Source: Hyphomicrobium denitrificans 1NES1 (GTDB lineage: Bacteria > Pseudomonadota > Alphaproteobacteria > Rhizobiales > Hyphomicrobiaceae). Taken from it: a DNA stretch of 64,000 nt. Positions 27,656 to 37,054 of this stretch are shown in pieces. Numbering within the stretch: position 1 is the stretch's first letter; each line of letters starts with the position of its first letter. The DNA is taken from contig NC_021172.1 in assembly GCF_000230975.2 (NCBI RefSeq), forward strand, positions 2,914,001 to 2,978,000, read 5' to 3'. The position numbers were made by a program, and so were the translations under genes. Below the pieces are notes generated by a model. The model did not search any database, was not told the origin of the DNA, and worked only from the letters and a program-made list of their open reading frames with translations.

Positions 27656-29497
27656 TCAACCGGCTTCGCTCTCTTTATCTTCGTCGGTACCGGTCGCCCC
27701 ACCGGCTAATGGGCGCACTTCGATCTTCGCCTCGGGAAATGCCTGAAGCACGGCGCGCACGGCGGGATGCGCCTTGAGCTGTTCGAACTCGGCGGCTTCG
27801 CGTTCGCGGCGCACGACGCCTATGGGCTTCTGGCCCGCCTCTTTCGAAAGCACCACGACCCATCGCCGCCCCGTCCACAAATTGAGCTTTTCGCGGAGAT
27901 CGTTGGCAAGCTCGGGCGGAGCATCCGGTAAAAGGAAAATATCGATCGAGCCCGCCACCGCGTCGAACTTAACGAGGCTGACGTGGTCTTCGAGATGGAT
28001 TTTGAGTTTTGCGTCGCGCTTTTCGCCGACAAGCGCCACGACCTCAGCAAAAGAGCGCGGATCGGGGGTTGCACTCCCGCGCGGCGCGGGTGACGCAAGT
28101 TCATCGTCTTCGATCGCATCGCCGAAGCCATCATCAAGCTGGCCATCGTCGCTGTCGAAATCGAAAGACTCGTCCGTCTCGCTATCCGCTTGCTGAGCAC
28201 TCGGAGCAGTCGTCGTCGTGTTGACGGTCGGCCGCGCTTCAGGCGTACGCGTTTCTGCTGGTGCTAGCGCCGGACGGCGGGCGGGAAGCGCGGCGCCGCC
28301 GAGGCTCTTGATCAATTCGTCAGGCGTCGGCAGGTCGGCCGTATAGGCGAGCCGGATCAAGACCATCTCGGCCGCGACATCGGGGTTCGGCGCGCGGCCG
28401 ACATCTTCGAGGCCTTTGATCAGCATCTGCCAAGCGCGCGACAGATAGGGCATCGAGAGCCGTGCCGCGAGATCGCTGCAGCGTTTCTTCTCTTCCGCCG
28501 TCAAGCCCTCGCTCGCCGGCTCTTCACCGACAGCTTTGACGCGGGCGATGGCGTGCACCGCTTCCGCAAGATCGGCGATGACCTCTTGGGCTTCGGCGCC
28601 GTCGCGATGCAGGCTGGAAAATCCATTGAGCGCGGCTGGAAGATCGCCACGGAAAATCGCTTCGGCCAAATCGAAGATACGCGCGCGATCGGCCAGGCCC
28701 AGCATGTCGCGAACGCTCATTGCCGTGACGTGGCCCTCGCCCATCGCAATCGCCTGGTCCAGGATCGAAAGGCCGTCGCGCACCGATCCTTCGGCGGCGC
28801 GGGCGATCAATTGCAAAGCGTCGGAATCTGCTTCCGCGCCTTCGGCCTCGGAAATCTTCTTGAAATGCGCGGCAAGTACCGGCTGCTCGACGCGACGCAG
28901 ATCGAAGCGCTGGCAACGCGACAGCACCGTGACCGGGACTTTGCGGATCTCCGTCGTCGCGAAAATGAAGCGGACGTGCGCGGGCGGTTCTTCGAGCGTC
29001 TTCAGCAGCGCGTTGAACGCGCCCTTGGACAGCATGTGAACCTCGTCGATGATGAAGACCTTCGTGCGCGCGACGAGCGGCGTATATTGCGCGCTTTCGA
29101 TGATCTCGCGGATGTTGTCGACGCCGGTGTTGGACGCAGCGTCCATTTCGAGCACGTCCGGATGACGGCCCTCCATGATGTCCTTGCAGTGGACGCCCAG
29201 CCCCGGCATGTCGATGGTCGGCTTATCGAAACCCGGCGCTTCGTAATTCAGAGCGCGTGCAAGAATGCGGGCGGTCGTCGTCTTGCCGACGCCGCGCACG
29301 CCGGTCAACATGTAACCCTGCGCGATGCGCCCCGACGCGAAGGCGTTCCGGAGCGTCGTCACCATTGCCGACTGGCCAATCAGATCATCGAAGGTCGCAG
29401 GACGATACTTGCGCGCGAGCACGACATACGGCTTCGCCGCCTCGGCACCGGGTGAGGCCGCAACGCCCTCAGACGTATCTGATTTCTTTTTGGCCAT
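27656..29497 (-). CDS. dnaX: DNA polymerase III subunit gamma/tau
   Basis: 613 residues from ATG 29497 (MAKKKSDTSEG); the frame stays open further upstream but there it runs through the SRP RNA gene. Walker A is GVRGVGKTT and Walker B IIDEVHML in the AAA+ clamp-loader domain (about 25-380). Domain III follows, then an acidic linker and a C-terminal tau-like domain (LNLWTGRRWVVVLSKEAG). The zinc-binding module keeps only one of the usual four Cys (in LGVHCKDIMEG), which I believe is common in this lineage. It loads the sliding clamp and tethers the replicase. No frameshift slippery site was looked for beyond inspection. Confidence 0.94.
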   Translation of the reverse strand: MAKKKSDTSEGVAASPGAEAAKPYVVLARKYRPATFDDLIGQSAMVTTLRNAFASGRIAQGYMLTGVRGVGKTTTARILARALNYEAPGFDKPTIDMPGLGVHCKDIMEGRHPDVLEMDAASNTGVDNIREIIESAQYTPLVARTKVFIIDEVHMLSKGAFNALLKTLEEPPAHVRFIFATTEIRKVPVTVLSRCQRFDLRRVEQPVLAAHFKKISEAEGAEADSDALQLIARAAEGSVRDGLSILDQAIAMGEGHVTAMSVRDMLGLADRARIFDLAEAIFRGDLPAALNGFSSLHRDGAEAQEVIADLAEAVHAIARVKAVGEEPASEGLTAEEKKRCSDLAARLSMPYLSRAWQMLIKGLEDVGRAPNPDVAAEMVLIRLAYTADLPTPDELIKSLGGAALPARRPALAPAETRTPEARPTVNTTTTAPSAQQADSETDESFDFDSDDGQLDDGFGDAIEDDELASPAPRGSATPDPRSFAEVVALVGEKRDAKLKIHLEDHVSLVKFDAVAGSIDIFLLPDAPPELANDLREKLNLWTGRRWVVVLSKEAGQKPIGVVRREREAAEFEQLKAHPAVRAVLQAFPEAKIEVRPLAGGATGTDEDKESEAG

Positions 29498-29614
29498 GTT
29501 CTCCGGATCGATACTTCCGCCCAAAGGGCGAGGGAGCAAGGCGACCCGCGCCGAACCTTGTCCAAAACCTGCGCCGCTGCCGAGGCCGTTCGGCCTGGGC
29601 GCGCAATCAAAAGA

Positions 29615-29702
29615 GGCTGGCGAACGACCCGACTTCCGATCGTTAGGGCTGCTTCCTTCCGGACCTGACCCGGTTGGCGACGAATTCGTCCGCCGCCAGC
29701 CC
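29615..29702 (-). ncRNA. ffs: Signal recognition particle RNA, bacterial small (4.5S) type
   Basis: On the minus strand this region contains the nearly invariant apical SRP RNA segment GGTCAGGTCCGGAAGGAAGC (complement of about 29650-29670), with the Ffh-binding asymmetric loop. The ends GGCTGGCG (complement of 29694-29701) and CGCCAGCC (complement of 29615-29622) pair perfectly to close one long hairpin. TCTTTT follows the 3' side, consistent with termination. The location directly upstream of dnaX is a known alphaproteobacterial arrangement. Exact ends are estimated to within a few bases. Confidence 0.92.
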
Positions 29703-29708
29703 AAGCCT

Positions 29709-29737
29709 ATAATGGGGGGAACAGCGGAGAAGTACAA
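29709..29737 (-). promoter_or_regulatory. Probable sigma-70 promoter of ffs
   Basis: On the minus strand, TTGTAC (complement of 29732-29737) lies exactly 17 bases from CATTAT (complement of 29709-29714). The latter ends 7-8 bases before the predicted 5' end of the SRP RNA. The hexamers are imperfect, but the spacing and position fit, and the intervening stretch is C-rich. Confidence 0.55.
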
Positions 29738-29857
29738 CCCCGCGATACCGCAACCCCCAAAAGTCGCAGTGTGATACAAGCTATTGATCTAAAAAAATAA
29801 ACTCGGAACACGCCCGGCCTAAGTCAACTTGCACGAGACATTGCAAGAATCTCGGCG

Positions 29858-30610
29858 TCAGATACAGCGGCCGCCGTCGACCTCAATGGCGACGCCGGTG
29901 ATGAAGGCGCTTGCGGGGTCGGCGAGAAAGAGGGCGGCGTTCGCGATGTCGATCGGCTTCGACATGCGGCCGAGCGGAATTCCGGCGACAAACTTGGCGC
30001 GGTTCTCGGGCGTGTCGGGCAGGCCCATAAACTGCTCGAGCATTCCAGTCTCGCCGATGACCGGGTTGATGGCGTTGACGCGGATATTCTTCGGCGCAAG
30101 TTCCGCCGCCATCGACTTCGTCAGCGTGATCGCCGCGCCCTTCGAACCATTGTACCAAGTCAGGCCCGGGCGCGGCCGGATACCGGCCGTCGAAGCCGTC
30201 GTGATGATCGAACCGCCCCCGCGTTTCTCCATCACCGGCACGACGGCGAGCGTCGTCAGGTAGATGGATTTGACGTTGACGGCGTAGATGCGGTCGAAGT
30301 CGTCTTCGCTGACTTGCATCAGCGATTGATTCTTGTGCGTAACGCCGGCGTTGTTGACGAGAATGTCGACGCCACCGAACCGGTTCACTGCAGCAGCGAT
30401 CATTGTGTCGACATCGCTGCGCTTCGTGACGTCGGTCGTCGTCGCGATGGCATTGCCCTCGCCGATCTGGTCCGCGAGTGCGGTGGCAGCCGCGCCATTG
30501 ATGTCGGCGATGACGACCTTGGCACCCTCGGCCGCGAACAGCTCGGCGATACCGCGGCCGAAGCCCGAGGCGGAACCGGTGATAATCGCGACTCTGTCTT
30601 TCAGGCGCAT
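29858..30610 (-). CDS. SDR-family NAD(P)-dependent oxidoreductase
   Basis: 250 residues from ATG 30610 (MRLKDRVAIITGSASGFG), the standard classical-SDR length. It has the cofactor motif TGSASGFGRGIA, the NNAG motif (NNAGVTHKN) and the catalytic Ser-Tyr-Lys with Tyr in YNGSK. The C-terminus ends AIEVDGGRCI. It resembles glucose or 3-ketoacyl-ACP-type dehydrogenases, and the substrate cannot be told. It starts 4 bases after the pheA stop, so it is co-transcribed with pheA. Confidence 0.9.
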   Translation of the reverse strand: MRLKDRVAIITGSASGFGRGIAELFAAEGAKVVIADINGAAATALADQIGEGNAIATTTDVTKRSDVDTMIAAAVNRFGGVDILVNNAGVTHKNQSLMQVSEDDFDRIYAVNVKSIYLTTLAVVPVMEKRGGGSIITTASTAGIRPRPGLTWYNGSKGAAITLTKSMAAELAPKNIRVNAINPVIGETGMLEQFMGLPDTPENRAKFVAGIPLGRMSKPIDIANAALFLADPASAFITGVAIEVDGGRCI

Positions 30611-30614
30611 TCGA

Positions 30615-31526
30615 TCAGCTCGAGCGCTTGAGCGGCACTTGGCCGCTCGCTGCCAGTTCAGCGGCTTCCTTACGGAAGGGACTCGCCGGATACGTCCCGA
30701 AAATCGTAATCTGCGTCGAGAAGAACGACAGCTCCTCAAGCGCGAGCTGGACAGGCCGGTCGACCGGGTGGCCTTCGATGTCTGCGAAGAACATCGTAGC
30801 GTTGAACGTGCCTTCTTCCTGATAGCTTTCGAGCTTCGTCATGTTGACGCCGTTGGTCGCAAAACCGCCAAGTGCTTTGTAAAGCGCTGCCGGTACGTTG
30901 CGCACGCGGAACAAAAACGTCGTCATGACCGGACCGTTACCGGGCTCGGCATCGTCGGGGTCTTTGGCGAGAATGACGAAACGCGTCGTGTTGTGCGTTT
31001 CGTCCTCCATGTCGCTTTTCAAGATTTTGAGGCCATAGATCTCAGCGGCAAGACGCGAGGCTATGGCCGCCGTCGTCAGATCATTCCTTTCGGCGACGAG
31101 ACGCGCGGAGCCTGCGGTGTCTGCCTCCGGAACCGGTGTCAGTCCGAGTCTGCGAAGCGTCGTCCGGCATTGTCCCAGCGCCTGCGTGTGGCTCATCACG
31201 CGCTTGACGGTCTCCAGACTGGCGCCCTCCTTTGCCATCAGCTGGTGGCGAACACGCAGGAAGTATTCGGCAACGATGTAAAGGCCGGCGTGGGGAAGCA
31301 GATGGTGGATGTCCGCAACGCGCCCGGCAACCGAGTTCTCGATCGGGATCATCGCGTAGCGCGCCTCGCCGGATTTCACAGCCAGAATCGCATCTTCGAA
31401 CGTCGGATAAGCGACTGGCTCAAGATCGGAATAAGCCTCGCGCGCCGCGAGATGCGAATTTGCGCCGGGCTCTCCCTGATAAGAAATTTTTGCAGGCGTG
31501 TCGGGAGGCTCGGTTCGATGCGGCAT
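30615..31526 (-). CDS. pheA: Prephenate dehydratase
   Basis: 303 residues, monofunctional: there is no chorismate mutase domain. The catalytic domain (about 12-195) starts KISYQGEPGANSHLAA and contains the Thr-Arg-Phe catalytic motif in NTTRFVIL. The ACT regulatory domain (about 208-290) follows with VRNVPAALYKALGGF and KLESYQ, the phenylalanine-binding site for feedback inhibition. It converts prephenate to phenylpyruvate in phenylalanine synthesis. It lies 54 bases downstream of kdsB. Confidence 0.95.
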   Translation of the reverse strand: MPHRTEPPDTPAKISYQGEPGANSHLAAREAYSDLEPVAYPTFEDAILAVKSGEARYAMIPIENSVAGRVADIHHLLPHAGLYIVAEYFLRVRHQLMAKEGASLETVKRVMSHTQALGQCRTTLRRLGLTPVPEADTAGSARLVAERNDLTTAAIASRLAAEIYGLKILKSDMEDETHNTTRFVILAKDPDDAEPGNGPVMTTFLFRVRNVPAALYKALGGFATNGVNMTKLESYQEEGTFNATMFFADIEGHPVDRPVQLALEELSFFSTQITIFGTYPASPFRKEAAELAASGQVPLKRSS

Positions 31527-31580
31527 GGCGTATGGGCGCTTGAGGTTAGGAGGCGAGCGGAGATGCGAGAGGCGGGTGGA

Positions 31581-32330
31581 TCATGGCGCGATGAGACGGC
31601 GGGCGCGCTCAAGATCGGCGGGAGTATCGACACCGAGAGGAACGGTGTCAACGATTGCGACGTCGATGCGCATCCCGGCTTCGAGGGCGCGCAATTGCTC
31701 CAGCTTTTCACGCTTTTCAAGCGGCGACGGCGGCAACGCGACGAAGCGTTCGAGGCTCGAGCGACGATACGCATAAATGCCGATGTGATGGTAAAGCGGC
31801 CCATCGCCCGAGGGCGCCGTGGCACGCGTGAAGTACAAAGCACGAAGGCGATCGTCCGCAATCGGCGTGCCGACGATCTTGACCACGTTCGGGTTCGTCC
31901 GCTCCTCGGTCTCGGAGATGACAGCGGTCAGGGTTGCAATATCTACGCCCGGCGTTTCGAGCGGCGCGATGCAGCGTGTCACCAGATTTGGATCGAGCGT
32001 CGGGAGATCGCCCTGCAAGTTGACGATGATACTCGCGCGCCGTCCGGGGTCCGCTTTCGTGACGGCTTCGAAAACCCTGTCGGAGCCCGAGGCATGATCG
32101 GCGCGCGTCAACACGGCGTTGCCTCCGGCGGCCGTAACGGCATCCGCAATTTCCCCGCTGTCGGTCGCGACGATGACTTCTCCGGCATTTGCGGCGACGG
32201 CGCGACGCCAGACGTGGACGACCATGGGGGTGCCGGCAATGTCGGCAAGCGGTTTACCGGGCAGCCGGGTCGCCTGCATGCGGGCGGGTATAACGATCAG
32301 ATTATGCTGGGACACGGGCTTGAGAATCAT
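31581..32330 (-). CDS. kdsB: 3-deoxy-manno-octulosonate cytidylyltransferase
   Basis: 249 residues. It has the nucleotidyltransferase signature [18 protein letters not shown] at the N-terminus and the conserved VVNLQGD-like segment ([12 protein letters not shown]). It activates Kdo as CMP-Kdo for lipopolysaccharide core synthesis in the cytoplasm. The kdsB-pheA order next to a divergent membrane cytochrome c gene is widespread in the Hyphomicrobiales. Confidence 0.95.
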   Translation of the reverse strand: MILKPVSQHNLIVIPARMQATRLPGKPLADIAGTPMVVHVWRRAVAANAGEVIVATDSGEIADAVTAAGGNAVLTRADHASGSDRVFEAVTKADPGRRASIIVNLQGDLPTLDPNLVTRCIAPLETPGVDIATLTAVISETEERTNPNVVKIVGTPIADDRLRALYFTRATAPSGDGPLYHHIGIYAYRRSSLERFVALPPSPLEKREKLEQLRALEAGMRIDVAIVDTVPLGVDTPADLERARRLIAP

Positions 32331-32390
32331 CGTTCGGTGACAAACTGTCTCGCCACCCTAGCAGGTGCGAAATCGTTTGTACGCTTGCAT

Positions 32391-32418
32391 GGGAGAGGTG
32401 AGCTTATATACCTCTCCC
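32391..32418. promoter_or_regulatory. Perfect inverted repeat between kdsB and the cytochrome c gene
   Basis: GGGAGAGGT (32391-32399) and ACCTCTCCC (32410-32418) are perfect complements, separated by ten AT-rich bases (GAGCTTATAT). It lies in the divergent intergenic region, 61 bases from kdsB and 84 from the cytochrome start. It could be a dimeric regulator's operator or a leader hairpin. The regulator is unknown. Confidence 0.4.
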
Positions 32419-32501
32419 CGTGGGCTCGTACTAGTTGAATGGAATGGTCTCTTCGCATCTCGCCTGTGCATTACCGTCTAGCCGAAACCGGGGGCTTTGA
32501 A

Positions 32502-33074
32502 ATGAGAATAGACGAAATCGAGTTCATCAAGATCGCCGGGGCGATTCTTCCCGCACTGCTGCTGATCTTCGGGGCAAGAACAATCATCGACATGAACGTC
32601 GGGCATGCTCCGGAAAAACCGGGTTTTACGCTTCCGGCCGCGACCGAGGGCGGTGCTAAAGCGGAAGCGTCCGGAGGCGCCGCTCCGGCTGCAGCCGAAA
32701 CGCCAGACGATGCCGCTAAAAAGGTTTTGGCGTTGCTGCCCAAAGCCAGCGCCGACAACGGCAAGGCGATCTTCAAGAAGTGCGCTGCCTGCCACGTTGC
32801 CGAAAAAGGCAAGAATCCGACGGTCGGCCCGAACCTCTGGGACGTCGTCAATCGTAAACGGGCTTCATATCCGGGATTTGCCTATTCCGACGCGATGAAA
32901 GCCAAGGGCGGCGAGTGGTCGTTCGAGGAACTCGCGAAATTTATCCACAGCCCGAAGACCTACATTCCGGGCACGAAAATGGTGTTCGCAGGCCTGCCTT
33001 CGGAGAGCGACGAAGCAGACGTCCTCGCCTATCTCGCAACTCTTGCCGATACGCCCGTTCCCTTGCCAAAATGA
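32502..33074 (+). CDS. Membrane-anchored c-type cytochrome (CycM/cytochrome c552 type)
   Basis: 190 residues from ATG 32502 (MRIDEIEFIKIAGAILPALL). An uncleaved N-terminal membrane anchor (about 9-27) and an Ala/Pro/Glu-rich linker (about 35-75) lead to a class I cytochrome c domain. The haem motif is CAACH (94-98) and the probable Met ligand is in PGTKMVFAG. It is expected to carry electrons from the bc1 complex to the aa3 oxidase on the periplasmic face. It is divergent from kdsB. Confidence 0.93.
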   Translation: MRIDEIEFIKIAGAILPALLLIFGARTIIDMNVGHAPEKPGFTLPAATEGGAKAEASGGAAPAAAETPDDAAKKVLALLPKASADNGKAIFKKCAACHVAEKGKNPTVGPNLWDVVNRKRASYPGFAYSDAMKAKGGEWSFEELAKFIHSPKTYIPGTKMVFAGLPSESDEADVLAYLATLADTPVPLPK

Positions 33075-33107
33075 CGGCAAGTTAACTCGCTATGCTGCCT
33101 AAAGTTT

Positions 33108-33137
33108 GCGACCCTGCCGAGCCGTTGGCGGGGTCGC
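33108..33137 (+). terminator. Hairpin between the cytochrome c and binding-protein genes
   Basis: GCGACCCTGCC (33108-33118) pairs with GGCGGGGTCGC (33127-33137), an 11-bp stem with one G-T pair and an 8-base loop, 33 bases after the cytochrome stop. The T-tract is poor (CTTCGT), so it may be a weak terminator. Confidence 0.5.
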
Positions 33138-33216
33138 TTCGTATCCGGACGCAGACTTATCCCCGTGTCCGCAGGCTGTGGTAGGCTTTCGAGCCCGAGA
33201 AAGGACGAAATCGAAT

Positions 33217-35154
33217 ATGCGGATACGCCTGACGACGTTAGCCCTTGCCGCCATGGCGTTCCTGAGTTCTCCGCCGGTTTCGAACGTGGCGCACGCCGAC
33301 GAGTCCCAATGCCGCACGGCGATCTCGCTCATCGGCGAACCGAAGTACGGTCCCGATTTCAAGAATTTCGACTGGGTAAACCCGGATGCGCCGAAAGGCG
33401 GCACACTCCGTCAGTGGGCGGACGGTACGTTCGATACGCTCAATCCGTTCTCGGATAAGGGCGTCAAGGCCGGCGGACTTAACCTTATCTATGACAGCCT
33501 GTTCGCGAACAGTCCCGACGAGCCCGAGACGCAATATGGCCTGATCGCAGAATGCGCATCCTACCCGGATGATTTTTCCTCCGTGACGTTCAAGCTGCGC
33601 CCCGAAGCCAAATTCAACGACGGCACGCCGATCACGCCCGAGGACGTGATTTTCTCGTTCGATGAGTTCAAGAAGGTCAATCCGTTCTATGCCTTCTACT
33701 ACAAGAACGTCGTCAAGGCGGAAAAGACCGGCGATCACGAGGTGAAGTTCACCTTCGACTCCAAAGGCAACCGCGAGTTGCCGATGATCGTCGGCCAGAT
33801 GAGCGTGGTGCCGAAGGCGTATTGGGAAGGCAAAGACGCCAACGGCCGCCAGCGCAGCCTTAGCGAGACGACGGTCGAACCGCCGCTCGGCAGCGGCGTC
33901 TACAGGATCAAGTCGGTCGATATGGGCCGCAAGATCGTCTACGAGCGCGTTCCCGACTATTGGGCGAAAGATCTGCCGGTGATGCGCGGACAATATAACT
34001 TCGATACGCTCGAAGTAACGTATTACCGCGACCGGTCTCCGGCGTTCGAGGACTTTAAGACGGGCAAGCTCGATTTCTGGATGGAGAACCGGGCTGCCGC
34101 GTGGGCCTCGCAATACGATTTCGACGCGCTGAAAAAAGGCCTCGTCAAGAAAGAGGCGCTGCCGGTTAAGCGGGTTGCCGGGATGCAGTCGTTCGCGTTC
34201 AATATCCGGCGGCCTCAGTTCCAAGATCCGCGCGTGCGTCAGGCGTTCAATCTACTGTTCAATTTCGAGGAGACGAACAAGAAGCTGTTCTACGGATCGT
34301 ATGTGCGTCTCAACAGCTTTTTTGCGAACTCCGATCTCGCGTCCAAGGGGCTGCCCGAAGGGCGCGAACTCGAAATTCTGAACGAGGTCAAATCCGAGGT
34401 GCCGCCGGAGGTTTTCACGACGGAGTGGAAAAACCCGGTCAACAATAAGGAAGGCGACTATCGCAAGCACCAGCAGGAAGCGCTGAAGCTTTTCGAGGCT
34501 GCTGGCTGGCAAATCAAGAGCGAAGTGGCCGACGACGGCTCCTGCGGATTTTTCTGCAAGGCGATGCGCGTAGTCGGATTGTCGTCGGCGCAGACAGCAC
34601 GCGTTCTGAGGAACGCCAAGGGCGAGCAGATGACCGCCGAATTCCTGATCGACGGCGACACGTTCCAGAACATCATTCTGCCCTACGTCCAGAACCTCAA
34701 GGCGCTCGGCATCAATGCTTCGGTTCGGGCGGTCGACGATGCGCAATACAAACAACGCGAAGACAGTCGCGACTTCGACATCATCGTCGACAACTTCGCG
34801 CAATCGAATTCGCCCGGAAATGAGCAGCGCGACTTCTGGGGATCAGCTGCGGCCGACAAGCCCGGCAGCCGTAACACCATCGGCATCAAGAATCCGGCGG
34901 TCGACACATTGATCGACAAGATCGTGTTCGCGAAAGACCGTGCCGATCTCGTTGCCGCGACACACGCGCTCGACCGCGTGCTTCTCTGGAACTTCTACGT
35001 CGTTCCGCAATGGTACTACCCTTATGAGCGTATTGCGTATTGGGATATCTTCGGCCGACCGAAAATCCTGCCCTCGCAGTCTGCATCGTTGATGCAGGTC
35101 TGGTGGATCGACCCCGAAAAGCAGAAGGCCGTCGCAACAGCAAAGGCAAAATGA
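33217..35154 (+). CDS. Periplasmic oligopeptide-binding protein 1 of a Yej-type ABC importer
   Basis: 645 residues from ATG 33217, which has AAAGGA upstream. Sec signal peptide (about 1-28, cleaved after HADE-like AHA). Solute-binding family 5 fold: FDTLNPF near the N-terminus and the family segment FKLRPEAKFNDGTPITPEDVIFSF. It begins the mature region with ALIGEPKYGPDFKNFDWVN-like sequence typical of YejA. One Cys-containing insert (GSCGFFCKAM, about residue 450) is absent from the next paralogue. It delivers peptides to the permease encoded downstream. The next gene is a second binding protein 28 bases on, so the pair is a tandem duplication. Confidence 0.92.
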   Translation: MRIRLTTLALAAMAFLSSPPVSNVAHADESQCRTAISLIGEPKYGPDFKNFDWVNPDAPKGGTLRQWADGTFDTLNPFSDKGVKAGGLNLIYDSLFANSPDEPETQYGLIAECASYPDDFSSVTFKLRPEAKFNDGTPITPEDVIFSFDEFKKVNPFYAFYYKNVVKAEKTGDHEVKFTFDSKGNRELPMIVGQMSVVPKAYWEGKDANGRQRSLSETTVEPPLGSGVYRIKSVDMGRKIVYERVPDYWAKDLPVMRGQYNFDTLEVTYYRDRSPAFEDFKTGKLDFWMENRAAAWASQYDFDALKKGLVKKEALPVKRVAGMQSFAFNIRRPQFQDPRVRQAFNLLFNFEETNKKLFYGSYVRLNSFFANSDLASKGLPEGRELEILNEVKSEVPPEVFTTEWKNPVNNKEGDYRKHQQEALKLFEAAGWQIKSEVADDGSCGFFCKAMRVVGLSSAQTARVLRNAKGEQMTAEFLIDGDTFQNIILPYVQNLKALGINASVRAVDDAQYKQREDSRDFDIIVDNFAQSNSPGNEQRDFWGSAAADKPGSRNTIGIKNPAVDTLIDKIVFAKDRADLVAATHALDRVLLWNFYVVPQWYYPYERIAYWDIFGRPKILPSQSASLMQVWWIDPEKQKAVATAKAK

Positions 35155-35182
35155 TCCGGTGCCGGTCTCTTTTCAGACACGA

Positions 35183-37054
35183 ATGATCATGGTGCCGAGA
35201 TTATCGATTCTCGCTGCAGCGATTGCGCTTATTTTCTCGGCGGCGACAAGCGCTGAGGCAGAGCCACGTCATGGACTCTCCGTTTTTGGTGAGCTGAAAT
35301 ATCCAGCCGATTTTCAGCACTTCGACTATGTCAATCCCGATGCACCGAAGGGCGGCCGGATGGTGACGCTCGGGACCGGCGGGGCGAACACGTTCGACAA
35401 TCTCAATCCGTATATTTTGAAGGGCGATGCGGCCCAGGGGCTCGATTTCCTGTTTGATGCATTGATGGTTCGCGCGCAGGACGAGCCCGATGCGGTGTAC
35501 GGCTTGGTCGCGAAGTCGGCGGACGTCGCGCCGGACGGTCTGTCGGTGACGTTCAAGCTGCGCCCCGAAGCGAAGTTTTCGGACGGCACACCGATCACGG
35601 CGGACGACGTCGTCTTTTCGTTCAAGACGCTGAAGGAGAAAGGCCATCCGGCGATTTCGCAGCCGCTGCACGATGTCGTGTCGGCAGAAGCGGTGGACCC
35701 GGAAACGGTGCGCTATACTTTCAAAGGAACGCTGACGCGCGATTTGCCGATTACGGTTGCGCAGCTTCCGGTGCTTTCCAAGGCTTATTATTCGACGCAG
35801 CCGTTCGAAGAAACGTCGCTGAAGCCGCCGCTGGGTTCCGGTCCTTACAGGATCAAGGATTTCAAGCCGGGCACATTCATCACGTATACGCGGCGTAACG
35901 ATTACTGGGCGAAGGATTTGCCGGTCAACCGCGGACGCTTCAACTTCGACGAGGTTCGCTATGACTATTACCGCGACCGGAACATCGAGCTCGAAGCCCT
36001 GAAATCCGGGCAGATCGATTTTCGCGAAGAGTTTTCGAGCGTCTCATGGGCGACGGGCTACGACATCCCCGCCGTTCGGGATGGCCGCCTCATCAAGACA
36101 TCGCTGCCCGACAACCGCCCTTCCGGCGCGCAAGGATTTTTCATCAACACGCGCCGCGACAAGTTCAAAGACCCGCGCGTGCGTTTGGCGCTCGATCTTG
36201 TGTTCGATTTCGAGTGGTCGAACAAGAAGCTGTTTTACGGGCTCTACAAGCGGACGACGAGCTACTTCGAAAATTCCGACATGAAGGCGACGGGCTTGCC
36301 GAGCCCCGAGGAATTGAACCTGCTCGATCCCTACAAGGACAAGCTTTCTCCGGAAGTCTTTGGTGAGCCTTATGTGCCGCCCGTCACCGACGGCAGCGGC
36401 AACAATCGCGACAATCTCAAGAAAGCCCGCGACCTTCTCATCGCAGCCGGATGGAAGCCTGGCGCCGACCACATGCTGCACAACGCCAAGGGCGAATTGC
36501 TGACGATCGAGTTCCTCGACTTCGAAGCCGCGTTCGAGCGCATCACCGTTCCCTATACCGACAATCTCAAGCGCATCGGCGTCGACGCCTCCTGGCGCCT
36601 CGTCGATCCAAGCCAATATGAGCGGCGCGTCAAATCCTTCGATTTCGACGTGACGACGCAGCGCTACGCGTTACGGCTGACGCCGGGCATCGAATTGCGC
36701 AGCTATTGGGGCTCGGAGGCGGCAAAGCTCGACGGCTCGTTCAATCTTCCGGGTATTGCAGATCCCGCTGTCGACGGTCTCATCGACAAGGTGACGGCAG
36801 CGAAATCGCGCGCGGAACTCGTCACCGCAACGCACGCCAGCGACCGGGTGCTCCGCGCTGGACATTACTGGGTCCCGCATTGGTACAAGGCATCCTACGG
36901 GATCGCCTATTGGAACAAGTACTCGCGTCCGGCCGTACAGCCGAAGTATGATGCAGGCGTGCTCGATACGTGGTGGTTCGATCCGAAGAAGGCCGAAGTG
37001 TTAGCTTCCGGCAAACCTGAAGCCCAATCCCAAGAGCAACCGGCGAAGCCCTGA
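35183..37054 (+). CDS. Periplasmic oligopeptide-binding protein 2 of the Yej-type importer
   Basis: 623 residues from ATG 35183 (an in-frame ATG at 35189 is also possible). Signal peptide about 1-29 (cleaved near SAEAE). Solute-binding family 5, closely parallel to the upstream protein: LSVFGELKYPADFQHFDYVN, FDNLNPY, FKLRPEAKFSDGTPITADDVVFSF. It shares the order but differs clearly in sequence, so the duplication is old and the two may prefer different ligands. The stop overlaps the permease start by one base (TGATG), so it is translationally coupled to it. Confidence 0.92.
   Translation: MIMVPRLSILAAAIALIFSAATSAEAEPRHGLSVFGELKYPADFQHFDYVNPDAPKGGRMVTLGTGGANTFDNLNPYILKGDAAQGLDFLFDALMVRAQDEPDAVYGLVAKSADVAPDGLSVTFKLRPEAKFSDGTPITADDVVFSFKTLKEKGHPAISQPLHDVVSAEAVDPETVRYTFKGTLTRDLPITVAQLPVLSKAYYSTQPFEETSLKPPLGSGPYRIKDFKPGTFITYTRRNDYWAKDLPVNRGRFNFDEVRYDYYRDRNIELEALKSGQIDFREEFSSVSWATGYDIPAVRDGRLIKTSLPDNRPSGAQGFFINTRRDKFKDPRVRLALDLVFDFEWSNKKLFYGLYKRTTSYFENSDMKATGLPSPEELNLLDPYKDKLSPEVFGEPYVPPVTDGSGNNRDNLKKARDLLIAAGWKPGADHMLHNAKGELLTIEFLDFEAAFERITVPYTDNLKRIGVDASWRLVDPSQYERRVKSFDFDVTTQRYALRLTPGIELRSYWGSEAAKLDGSFNLPGIADPAVDGLIDKVTAAKSRAELVTATHASDRVLRAGHYWVPHWYKASYGIAYWNKYSRPAVQPKYDAGVLDTWWFDPKKAEVLASGKPEAQSQEQPAKP

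Noticed and set aside
30333..32438. A 701-codon open frame on the plus strand opposite the SDR, pheA and kdsB genes
   Set aside because: It is antisense to three well-recognised genes; long antisense frames are common in GC-rich DNA and its translation is Arg-rich without any family pattern.
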